12,116 nucleotides of DNA from Clostridia bacterium (lineage in GTDB: Bacteria > Bacillota > Clostridia > Saccharofermentanales > UBA5734), in assembly GCA_017997315.1 (NCBI GenBank), contig JAGOFF010000055.1:1-12116 (forward strand), written 5' to 3'. Positions 1-6,454 of this stretch are shown here, piece after piece. Position numbers and translations under genes: made by a program. The notes beneath the pieces were generated by a model. The model was not told the DNA's origin. It saw only the letters and a program-made list of their open reading frames with translations, and ran no database searches. Position 1 is the stretch's first letter; the number at the start of each line of letters is the position of its first letter.

Positions 1-1
1 G

Positions 2-106
2 TTCTACCGGCTGACCGGCGAGGGGCACGCGACCGACGCGTTCATCCAGCCGCAGATCAAGGATCTGGTGGCGGACTTCCTGACGCACTATATGGCGCAC
101 CAGTAA
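2..106 (+). CDS. C-terminal end of a probable alpha/beta hydrolase (partial)
   Basis: Only the last 34 codons are in the window, read in frame 2 and ending at TAA 104-106. The visible peptide begins FYRLTGEGHATDAF and ends VADFLTHYMAHQ. A Gly-x-Gly-His motif, then a short linker and a final amphipathic helix, is how many secreted or cytoplasmic alpha/beta hydrolases (esterase or dienelactone-hydrolase-like) finish, with His as the catalytic-triad histidine. The reading frame stays open from the window edge and its amino-acid use looks natural. The gene converges on the MFS transporter downstream, with only 52 bp between the stops. The family call rests on one motif, so it is tentative; that this is a real coding end is more certain than its function. 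Confidence 0.5.
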   Translation, partial: FYRLTGEGHATDAFIQPQIKDLVADFLTHYMAHQ

Positions 107-115
107 ACAAGAACA

Positions 116-147
116 GCGGCCCGGTCCGCCCGAGCCGCGTCTGCCTT
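116..147 (+). terminator. Possible terminator hairpin after the partial gene
   Basis: Inverted repeat GCGGC (116-120) and GCCGC (134-138) encloses a C/G-rich loop that can pair further, and is followed by a short pyrimidine stretch CTGCCTTT. It lies 10 bases after the TAA of the left-edge gene, between two converging genes, where a terminator is expected. The U-tract is weak, so confidence is low. Confidence 0.3.
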
Positions 148-152
148 TATGC

Positions 153-180
153 AAAAAATCAGGCGTCGGAACCTTCCGCC
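153..180 (-). terminator. Possible terminator at the end of the eight-gene run
   Basis: On the minus strand, the last codons of the MFS gene can fold into a stem GGC-GGA / TCC-GCC (180-162) with a 3-base bulge and a 4-base loop. This is followed by the stop codon and an uninterrupted run of six T (158-153). A hairpin overlapping a stop and then a T-run is compatible with intrinsic termination of the long minus-strand run. The stem is short and bulged, so it may be weak or act together with the hairpin at 116-138. Confidence 0.4.
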
Positions 181-1454
181 GTCGGTTCCGGTCCGCCCTG
201 CCCGTCCGCCGCGCCGTTCTGCACCATCGGGTGGGAACGCTGCAGCACGATCGCGCACAGGATGAACAGCACGATGATCAGCAGGAAGGGGTACATCCGG
301 TTCATGCCGGACAGCCAGCCGGCGATCCACCCGAACGGGGAGGAAGCCGCCAGCATCATCATGTACAGCAGCCCGGTGATGCGGGCACGTTCGTGCGGAT
401 CGACATACAGCACCAGCAACGACTCGCGACGCGGCCACACCAGCGCGTTGGCAAAACCTTCCAGCAGCACATAGCCGGCCATGAGCCCCGGCCCGACCGA
501 CGGCGACAGCAGCAGACAGACCGCGGCTGCGACGTACAGGAACAATCCCACCGTCATGGGATTCTTGATCGGGTACCGGTTGAGACGGTGCTGCAGTCCG
601 AAGATGAACAGCAGCATGATCACTGCGCGCACCATCGGGAAGTATGCCATCAGCCACTCTGGGATGCCGGCCTGCTGGGTTGCGAACAAGGAGGTGAAGT
701 TGCCGCTGATGATGCTTGAAATGTTGAGCAGCACGATGATCAGCAGGATCTGAAGCGTCGCCGGTGTGCGCAGGATCTGGCGAAGCACCCCGCGGTACTG
801 CCCGATCATCTGCAGATACGGCACGCCGCGGGTTTCCCGCATGCGCACCACGCCCTGCTTCGTCTCGCGGGAGTAGATGTAGAGGATGACGAACTTGGAC
901 GTCATCATGACCAAAGCGACCGCATACAGGATGCGGACCGCGGACACCAGCGGCATCACACGCACCAGCAGACCCGCCAACGGCGCGAAAAACACCGAGA
1001 GCAGCCCGGAGATCGTGCACCAGCTGTACATGTCGACCAGCTTGTCCGGATCCGCGTCCTCCACCATCAGGCAGTTCCAGGAGACCGCGGTAACCTGCAT
1101 CATGCTGTTGAAAATGGCGGCTGCGACAAACCACCAGAAATTCTGCGACAGCATCCAGATCGCAGCCGGAATCGTCCACCCGATGAGATCGAACACCAGC
1201 GTCGACAACCGGCGGCCCATTTTGTCGACCAGCACCGTACCCAGCAGCGTTGCGACGATCTGGAAAACCATGCCGAGGGTCGCGATCAGGCCGATCTGCG
1301 AGTCGCGAACGCCCAGATGGTACATGTACAGAGTCGCGAATGGAGCGTACAGGTGAAACGGGATGCCCCACAGCGGCTCGGTGTAGACGCAGGCGCGCGG
1401 ATTCCCGCGCAGTCCGAGGAGGGTCCGGACAAGAGGGTGGTGTTGTCGTGCCAC
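159..1454 (-). CDS. MFS transporter, copy 1 (distal paralogue)
   Basis: Predicted inner-membrane major facilitator of 431 residues with about 12 hydrophobic segments. The MFS motif A after helix 2 is visible (G72 to R82, with D77-K-M-G-R-R), and a second conserved loop, YVDPHERARITGLLY, lies in the C-terminal half. I chose GTG at 1454 over the upstream ATG at 1493. An AAAGGA ribosome site sits just before the GTG, and the protein then aligns from residue 1 with its neighbour: both read HPLVRTLL near the start, and 23 of the first 30 residues are identical. The substrate cannot be read from sequence. Its place after two glycosidases suggests uptake of an oligosaccharide or glycoside (inference). 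The C-terminal tail is polar and Gly/Ala/Glu-rich. The gene is last in the minus-strand run and has its own promoter-like leader. Confidence 0.9.
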   Translation of the reverse strand: MARQHHPLVRTLLGLRGNPRACVYTEPLWGIPFHLYAPFATLYMYHLGVRDSQIGLIATLGMVFQIVATLLGTVLVDKMGRRLSTLVFDLIGWTIPAAIWMLSQNFWWFVAAAIFNSMMQVTAVSWNCLMVEDADPDKLVDMYSWCTISGLLSVFFAPLAGLLVRVMPLVSAVRILYAVALVMMTSKFVILYIYSRETKQGVVRMRETRGVPYLQMIGQYRGVLRQILRTPATLQILLIIVLLNISSIISGNFTSLFATQQAGIPEWLMAYFPMVRAVIMLLFIFGLQHRLNRYPIKNPMTVGLFLYVAAAVCLLLSPSVGPGLMAGYVLLEGFANALVWPRRESLLVLYVDPHERARITGLLYMMMLAASSPFGWIAGWLSGMNRMYPFLLIIVLFILCAIVLQRSHPMVQNGAADGQGGPEPTAEGSDA

Positions 1455-1509
1455 GGTGTCGGTTCCTTTCGGCTCGGCCGTCCTTGGCCGCATCGGGTTC
1501 AGTGTACCA
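1455..1509 (-). promoter_or_regulatory. Extended -10 promoter and leader of MFS copy 1
   Basis: Upstream of the GTG start the minus strand reads TGG-TACACT (-10 hexamer at 1506-1501), an extended -10 element without a recognisable -35. The ~50-base leader that follows holds a small hairpin, CGGCC-N6-GGCCG, and the AAAGGA ribosome site. The same arrangement, with 37 of the first 49 bases identical, precedes the second MFS copy, which supports it being functional. Confidence 0.5.
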
Positions 1510-1526
1510 AAGCGGGGTGCGGGGGT

Positions 1527-2801
1527 CTATCCCGCGCGCTCCGAAGCGACCTCCGGCGAACCCTCCGCGGCCAGTGTCCGGGAGCGGAGCAGCAGCAGCG
1601 CGCAGCCGGCGTGGATACCCAGGGCGAGGACGAACGGCCAGCCGCGGTCGATCTCGGACAGCCGGCCGGTCAGCCAGCCGAACGGCGAGGCGACCGCGAG
1701 CATCAGCACATACAGGAGACCGGTGATCCGGGCGCGCTCGTCCGGATCGACATAGAGCGCGAGCAGAGAGTTCCTGCGCGGCCACACGAGCGCGTACGCG
1801 AATGCGTCCAGCAGCACATACCCGCCCAGCAGCCAGATCCCGCAGGACGGGGCCAGCAGCAGCAGCGCGATCGCGAGGAGATACGCCGCGAGTCCGGCGA
1901 TCATCGGCTTGCGGATCGGATACCGCGACAGACGGTGCTGGATGCCGAAGATGAACAGCAGCATGATCACGGAGCGCGCGATCGGAAAATACGCGACGAA
2001 CCACTCGGGCACGCCCGCGTTCCGGGTCGCGAACAACGCGAAGTAGGTGTTGCTTACCATATTGGTGATGTTGGTCATCACGATCACCGCGAGCACCTGC
2101 AGAGTGGCGGGCGAGTGCAGGATCATCCCGAGGACGCCTTTATACTGCGCAAGCAGTTTCCTGTAGGGAACGCCGCGCGTCGCCTCCCGACGCGCAACGC
2201 CCTGTGTCGTTTCACGGGACAGGAAGAACAGGAGCACGGTCTTGGTCGTCATCATCACAAACGCGAATCCGTACACGATGCGGATGGCGGGCACCAGCGT
2301 CATCCCGCGGACCAGCGCCCCGGCGATCGGGGCGAAAAAAACCGCCATCAGGCCCGCGACGGTGCACCAGGTGAACATGTCCACCAGCTTGGACGGCTCC
2401 GCATCCTCAACGAGCAGACAGTTCCAGGAGATGGCCTCGACCATCATGGTCCCGTTGAGGACCGAGGCGGCCAGAAACCACCAGAACCCCTGCGACAGCA
2501 TGCAGATCGCGGCCGGGAGGCACCAGCTGAACAGCCCGAGCACAAATGTGGTCTTGCGGCGGCCGAACTTGTCGATAAGCACGCTCCCGAAGAACAGCGC
2601 CGCCATCTGGACCGTCATGCCGACGGTCAACAGCAGGCCGATCCGGGTGTCGCTCACCCCGAGACGCGACATGTAGAGCGTCGCGTATGGAGCATAGAGG
2701 AAATACCCGATGCCCCACAGCGGTTCGACATACAGGCAGGCGCGGGGATTGCCGCGAAGTTCGAGCAGGGTCCGGACCAGGGGATGTCGCGCTCTCGGCA
2801 T
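1527..2801 (-). CDS. MFS transporter, copy 2 (proximal paralogue)
   Basis: A 424-residue integral membrane protein of the major facilitator superfamily, clearly paralogous to the downstream copy along its whole length. Motif A is at the same residues (G72-R82, with D77-K-F-G-R-R). Aromatic-rich stretches such as GFWWFLAASVLNG and the loop YVDPDERARITGLLY are also shared. The frame is open far upstream (to 3272), but that extension lies over the toroid gene and reads as Arg/Pro-rich nonsense. ATG 2801, preceded by AAGGGA, is the supported start and matches the paralogue. The gene begins 53 bp after the toroid gene. The two transporters differ most in the hydrophobic C-terminal helices and the tail, so substrate preference could have diverged (inference). 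Confidence 0.9.
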   Translation of the reverse strand: MPRARHPLVRTLLELRGNPRACLYVEPLWGIGYFLYAPYATLYMSRLGVSDTRIGLLLTVGMTVQMAALFFGSVLIDKFGRRKTTFVLGLFSWCLPAAICMLSQGFWWFLAASVLNGTMMVEAISWNCLLVEDAEPSKLVDMFTWCTVAGLMAVFFAPIAGALVRGMTLVPAIRIVYGFAFVMMTTKTVLLFFLSRETTQGVARREATRGVPYRKLLAQYKGVLGMILHSPATLQVLAVIVMTNITNMVSNTYFALFATRNAGVPEWFVAYFPIARSVIMLLFIFGIQHRLSRYPIRKPMIAGLAAYLLAIALLLLAPSCGIWLLGGYVLLDAFAYALVWPRRNSLLALYVDPDERARITGLLYVLMLAVASPFGWLTGRLSEIDRGWPFVLALGIHAGCALLLLRSRTLAAEGSPEVASERAG

Positions 2802-2857
2802 GGGAATCGGTTCCCTTCGGCGCGGTCGTTCCCGGCCGCACAGAATCCAGTGTATCA
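2802..2857 (-). promoter_or_regulatory. Extended -10 promoter and leader of MFS copy 2
   Basis: The minus strand reads TGA-TACACT, where TGA is also the stop codon of the upstream toroid gene (2857-2855) and TACACT occupies 2854-2849. The distance from TACACT to the start codon is almost the same as in copy 1 (53 versus 52). The conserved leader can form GCGG-type pairing around 2840-2823 and ends in AAGGGAACCGA. No good -35 is seen. It may give extra or separate transcription of the transporter inside the longer run. Confidence 0.5.
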
Positions 2858-3724
2858 GAGAAACGGCTTCTTGATCTGCGTGGCGCACAGTCCGCCGTAT
2901 TCGGTCAGCAGCGCGTGCAGATTCTCCAGCGCGCACACGACCCGGTCGTCCCCCTCCTGCCCCAGCCGGAGCAGCAGAAGCAGGCAGACGGCGTTCGGGA
3001 GGACGGCGAGCGTACGGAAGCAGACCTGCCGCGGAATCCACTCCGGACGCAGCTGCTGCGCGGACAGAAACTCGGCGTTCCGGTCCGCTCCGGTGAACAT
3101 GGCGCGGCCGACCAGACCGTACGGTTCCCGGGTATGGATGCCGGGCAGCTCCTCTTTCCACTGGCCGTACAGGAATGCCAGACCTCGCCGGACCGCCGCG
3201 CCGTCCGCGTCCTCTCCAAGGTCGAGCAGGGTTTCGAGCCGGATCGAGGTGGCGGTCACGGTGCCCTCCCACGAACCGTCCTTCCGCTGCTCCGCCGTGA
3301 TCGCGGACGCCAGCTCCGCGGCGGCCGCCCGGTCCCGCTCGTCGAACCGGCCGAGGATATCCTTTTTGATCAGGACAGGATACGGTTCAGTCGCGCCCGG
3401 AATCGCTTCGGGGAGAGGATGGTTCAGCCGCGACGCAGGATCCGGATCCCCGGCGCGACGCATCGCGGACAAGATGTCATACGTGATGCGCGCCGACTTG
3501 CGCCACAACCCGTCCGGACGCTGGCGGGACAGGATGCCCGGCAGGACGGGATCCAGCAGATGTGCGGCGATCGGGGGCGGAAACCGCCGGATGAGGTAGT
3601 AGCTTTCCAGGCGGACCACGGCGGCGAACTCCTCGGAGTACGTCGAGAAGAAGGCATCCGCCATCCCCCCGTACCGTTCGGAGGCCATCAGGACCGTCAA
3701 TCCGGCGATCGTGCAGCGAAGCAT
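2855..3724 (-). CDS. Alpha/alpha-toroid (terpenoid-cyclase/prenyltransferase fold) protein
   Basis: A 289-residue soluble protein with repeated helical hairpins and two QW-like motifs, QRPDGLW (residues 68-74) and QRKDGSW (146-152). Each is followed by a helix of the type seen in alpha/alpha toroids (squalene cyclase, prenyltransferase beta subunits and related uncharacterised bacterial proteins). I see no DxDD cyclase motif and no clear zinc site, and the length is about half that of a squalene-hopene cyclase. It is therefore probably not a canonical cyclase. The start at ATG 3724 follows GGGGGA. It begins 42 bp after the alpha/beta hydrolase and runs into the MFS promoter. Fold assignment is moderately secure; function is unknown. 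It could be a glycan-related or binding toroid protein acting on the same substrate as its neighbours (inference). Confidence 0.7.
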   Translation of the reverse strand: MLRCTIAGLTVLMASERYGGMADAFFSTYSEEFAAVVRLESYYLIRRFPPPIAAHLLDPVLPGILSRQRPDGLWRKSARITYDILSAMRRAGDPDPASRLNHPLPEAIPGATEPYPVLIKKDILGRFDERDRAAAAELASAITAEQRKDGSWEGTVTATSIRLETLLDLGEDADGAAVRRGLAFLYGQWKEELPGIHTREPYGLVGRAMFTGADRNAEFLSAQQLRPEWIPRQVCFRTLAVLPNAVCLLLLLRLGQEGDDRVVCALENLHALLTEYGGLCATQIKKPFL

Positions 3725-3766
3725 ACCATTCCCCCGTGCGTCGGTCCGGAACCGCCCGTCCGGCTG

Positions 3767-4720
3767 TCAGGCCGCGGGCATGCGGTCCGGCACATGCCGG
3801 CCGATAAACGTGAACACCTTGTCCCAGTACTGCGGGTCGACCGACGAGGACAATCCGTGTCCGGCACCCGGGACGGTGCAGAGCTCCTTGGGGCCGCGCG
3901 CGGCTCCGTACAGCCGGTGCACCATGCCGAACGGCACGTAGTCGTCCTCCTGGCCGTGGATGAACATCATCGGGAGCCGGTGCCGGCGGATCTGCCGGAC
4001 CGCGGAAGCGCCGATAATGGACCATCCGCACCGGACCAGGCAGGCCAGCGAGGCGGGCAGGAGAATCGGCAGCGTCGGGATATGGAACATCCGCCGGCCG
4101 CGGTGCCCGAACTCCCGGTAGACCGAGGTGAATCCGCAATCCTCGACCACGCAGGCGACTCCCGGCGCCAGATCGCGTTCTCCCGAGGCCATCATGACCG
4201 TGGCGGCACCCATCGATACGCCGTACAGCACGATCCGCGCTCCGGGCTGCCGCCCGGCGATCATCCGGGTCCATCCGACCAGGTCTCTGCGGTCCGGCCA
4301 TCCCATGCCGATATAGCGTCCTTCGCTCCGGCCGTGCGCGCGGCAGTCCACCGCGAGCACGTGGAATCCGAGTTCATGGAAGCGCTTCGCCCAGGGAAAA
4401 CTCATTTCGGCGCTTCCGGTATATCCGTGCACCAGCACCGCCCACCGGTCGGACTCCGCCGCTGCCGGGAAGTGCCAGGCGCGCAGCAGCCCCGCATCCG
4501 ACGGCTGCGTCCAGTCCGCGGCGGCGTGGGCGGCCGCCCATTCGACGGGATCGTCCGGATTTCCGGCAGGCTGGTACTTGTCCAGGTCCAGCCCCTGGTA
4601 GGCCATCGCCCGGCTGGCGCTGCGGGCCAGCGCAAACGTGACGACCTGCCAGCCGATGACCAGCAGGACGGCCGCGCAGAACAACAAGATCGAAACGGGG
4701 ATCCAGATCCAGGAGACCAT
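3767..4720 (-). CDS. Membrane-anchored alpha/beta hydrolase (YqkD/YfhR-like)
   Basis: A 317-residue serine hydrolase. An N-terminal hydrophobic segment (about residues 5-31) has no cleavage-like site and is followed by R33 and R37, which suggests a signal anchor with the catalytic domain probably on the cytoplasmic side. The core shows the oxyanion motif HGYTGS (from H98), the strand-turn DCRAHGRSEG, the nucleophile elbow GVSMG with S169, the acid D259 in HGQEDDYVP and the histidine H288 in GAGHG, a complete triad in the usual order. This resembles the Bacillus YqkD / E. coli YfhR type of hydrolase. The substrate is unknown. Next to two glycosidases, removal of acyl groups from a glycan or glycoside is a reasonable guess. 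A strong GAGGAGG site lies 7 bases before ATG 4720. The gene starts 51 bp after the GH43 gene. Confidence 0.85.
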   Translation of the reverse strand: MVSWIWIPVSILLFCAAVLLVIGWQVVTFALARSASRAMAYQGLDLDKYQPAGNPDDPVEWAAAHAAADWTQPSDAGLLRAWHFPAAAESDRWAVLVHGYTGSAEMSFPWAKRFHELGFHVLAVDCRAHGRSEGRYIGMGWPDRRDLVGWTRMIAGRQPGARIVLYGVSMGAATVMMASGERDLAPGVACVVEDCGFTSVYREFGHRGRRMFHIPTLPILLPASLACLVRCGWSIIGASAVRQIRRHRLPMMFIHGQEDDYVPFGMVHRLYGAARGPKELCTVPGAGHGLSSSVDPQYWDKVFTFIGRHVPDRMPAA

Positions 4721-4771
4721 GGCATACCCTCCTCGGCCGGGCGGCTCCCCCTGCTGTGTCCGGTACGGCCT

Positions 4772-6397
4772 TCAGTACTGCGACGACTGTGACAGCAGTC
4801 CGGCCGCAGCCGGATCGGGGTCGTAGTCAAAGTAGTCGAAATCCGCCGGGATGCACTGTCCGCTCATGTCGTTGCAGGTGATGCCGACGAAGGACCCGGT
4901 AAAGCGGCCCTCCCCCATCATCTCGAACTGCTCGTCCGACAGAGTCGCATAGTTCAGCTCCGGCCCGTACTTGTTCCAGGCCGCGCCGTCCGTGGAGAAA
5001 AAGAACTGCAGCCGGTCATGGTCGACCACGGCGCGCAGCCAGACCCTCGGCGACGCGAGGGGCAGCGGGGCGGCGGGGCAGGTGGTCTGCCGGTTGACGA
5101 CGCACTGAAGCCAGAGCACGCGCCCTTTCTCCTCGTCCCAGGTCACCTGCAGGTAGTAGTGGTTGTCGGTGTCGTACACGCACATCAGCCCCGCCATCTG
5201 CTGGTAATTGACCGGGTCGAACTCCAGGCAGGTCTCAGCGCGGTAGACGAAGTGCTGCGCCCGGCGGGCGACCAGCGACTGGTCGAACAGCGACGCCGGG
5301 GAATGCCGGCCGCGGAGCCGCAGCCAGCCGGCACGCTCGGTTGCGGTGCAGTACGGCGGGAGCAGCGGCACACGCGGGGTGGCGAAGTGGATGTCGAGGT
5401 CCGGGGTGTCGAAGTCCTGGCGGACCGGGACCGGCGGCCAGGGATGCTCGGGCAGTCCGGGAGCGTCGACTTCGACCGGGGTGGCCTTGGTCCCGCTGAC
5501 CGTGCGCAGCCAGCCGTCCTCCGTCCAGCGGACCTCCTGGATCGCGGTCTCGCGTCCGAGGGTGCAGCGGCCCTTGTTGGGGAGCGGCCGGCCGCAGAGA
5601 TGGGCGATGAACCAGCGGCCGTTCTGGGTCTCGACCAGGCTCCCGTGCCCGCTGCGCTGGATCGGCGCGCACGCGTCATAGCGGGAGGAGATCACCGGAT
5701 TCTCCGGGTCGACTTCATAGGGTCCGAAGAGTGAACGGGAACGGGCGGTGGTGACCGCATGGTTGAATCCCGTGCCGCCTTCCGCGGTCATCAGGTAGTA
5801 CCAGCCGTTGATCTTGTACAGATGCGGCCCTTCGCAGAGGCCGAGGGAAGTCCCCGGAAAGATCGTGCGGATGGGACCGGTGAGTTTCTTCTGCGTCGGA
5901 TCGTACTCCTGGATCACGATGCCCCCGAACCGGTTCCGGAACGGCCGGTGGTCGACCACCAGGTTGATCAGCCATTTCCGACCGTCATCGTCGTGGAACA
6001 GCGAGGGATCGAACCCGGAGGCGTTGAGGGGGATCGGATCGGACCACTCCCCGCATACGTCGGCCGCGGTCACCAGATAGTTCGGGGTGTCCTTGTACGG
6101 CATGCCGTTCCGCCAGGATTTGACATCGGTGTAGATCAGGTGGAACACCCCGTCCGACCAGCTCAGGCAGGGCGCCCAGATGCCGGTCGAACTCGGATTT
6201 CCGCGCATGTCGAGCTGGGAGGTGCGGTTGAGGGGGTGCGCGACCAGATGCCAGTGCACCAGGTCGCGGGAGTGGTGGATCTGGACTCCCGGCCACCACT
6301 CGAACGTGGAGGTCGCGATGTAGTAGTCGTCCCCGACCCGCAGGATGCTGGGATCGGGGTTGAAGCCGGGCAGGATGGGATTGATGATTTTCGTCAT
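4772..6397 (-). CDS. GH43 family beta-xylosidase / alpha-arabinofuranosidase
   Basis: A 541-residue glycoside hydrolase of family 43, closest in pattern to the subfamily of two-domain beta-xylosidases (about 540 residues). It starts with the typical NPILPGFNPDPSI, where D15 is the expected general base. D130 in FDPSLFHDDDG is the expected pKa-modulating Asp, and E189 in LCEGPHLYK the general acid. Other family marks are YYIATSTFEWWPG, GIWAPCLSW and RSGHGSLVE. Residues from about 330 to the end form the C-terminal beta-sandwich that closes the active site in this subfamily. There is no signal peptide, so the enzyme should act in the cytoplasm on imported xylo- or arabino-oligosaccharides. GAGGAG lies 9 bases before ATG 6397. 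The gene follows GH39 after 57 bp. Family assignment is firm; xylosidase versus arabinofuranosidase activity cannot be told from sequence alone. Confidence 0.93.
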   Translation of the reverse strand: MTKIINPILPGFNPDPSILRVGDDYYIATSTFEWWPGVQIHHSRDLVHWHLVAHPLNRTSQLDMRGNPSSTGIWAPCLSWSDGVFHLIYTDVKSWRNGMPYKDTPNYLVTAADVCGEWSDPIPLNASGFDPSLFHDDDGRKWLINLVVDHRPFRNRFGGIVIQEYDPTQKKLTGPIRTIFPGTSLGLCEGPHLYKINGWYYLMTAEGGTGFNHAVTTARSRSLFGPYEVDPENPVISSRYDACAPIQRSGHGSLVETQNGRWFIAHLCGRPLPNKGRCTLGRETAIQEVRWTEDGWLRTVSGTKATPVEVDAPGLPEHPWPPVPVRQDFDTPDLDIHFATPRVPLLPPYCTATERAGWLRLRGRHSPASLFDQSLVARRAQHFVYRAETCLEFDPVNYQQMAGLMCVYDTDNHYYLQVTWDEEKGRVLWLQCVVNRQTTCPAAPLPLASPRVWLRAVVDHDRLQFFFSTDGAAWNKYGPELNYATLSDEQFEMMGEGRFTGSFVGITCNDMSGQCIPADFDYFDYDPDPAAAGLLSQSSQY

Positions 6398-6431
6398 GTT
6401 CCGGTTCTCCTCGCTTGTGGATCTATTGGTT

Positions 6432-6447
6432 GCTGCAGCGATGCAGC
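6432..6447 (-). other. Small intercistronic hairpin between GH39 and GH43
   Basis: A perfect 6-bp stem GCTGCA / TGCAGC closes a 4-base loop just after the GH39 stop. There is no T-run, so it is not a simple terminator. It may protect or tune the mRNA between the two glycosidase cistrons, or may be chance. Confidence 0.3.
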
Positions 6448-6454
6448 GGGCGGT

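Noticed and set aside
1455..1493. Upstream ATG start at 1493 for MFS copy 1
   Set aside because: The 13 extra residues fall in the conserved leader, and only the GTG at 1454 has a well-placed ribosome site and aligns with the paralogue.
88..2004. 638-codon minus-strand frame across both MFS genes
   Set aside because: It is an alternative frame of the transporters, reading as Arg/Ala-rich sequence without membrane segments.
2802..3272. N-terminal extension (157 residues) of MFS copy 2, suggesting a fusion
   Set aside because: The extension lies over the toroid gene in another frame and lacks family features. The paralogue alignment and the AAGGGA site fix the start at 2801.
1317..4792. Overlapping long plus-strand open frames opposite the MFS, toroid and hydrolase genes
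   Set aside because: They are low-complexity Arg/Gln/Pro translations crossing several real gene boundaries, without ribosome sites or recognisable domains.
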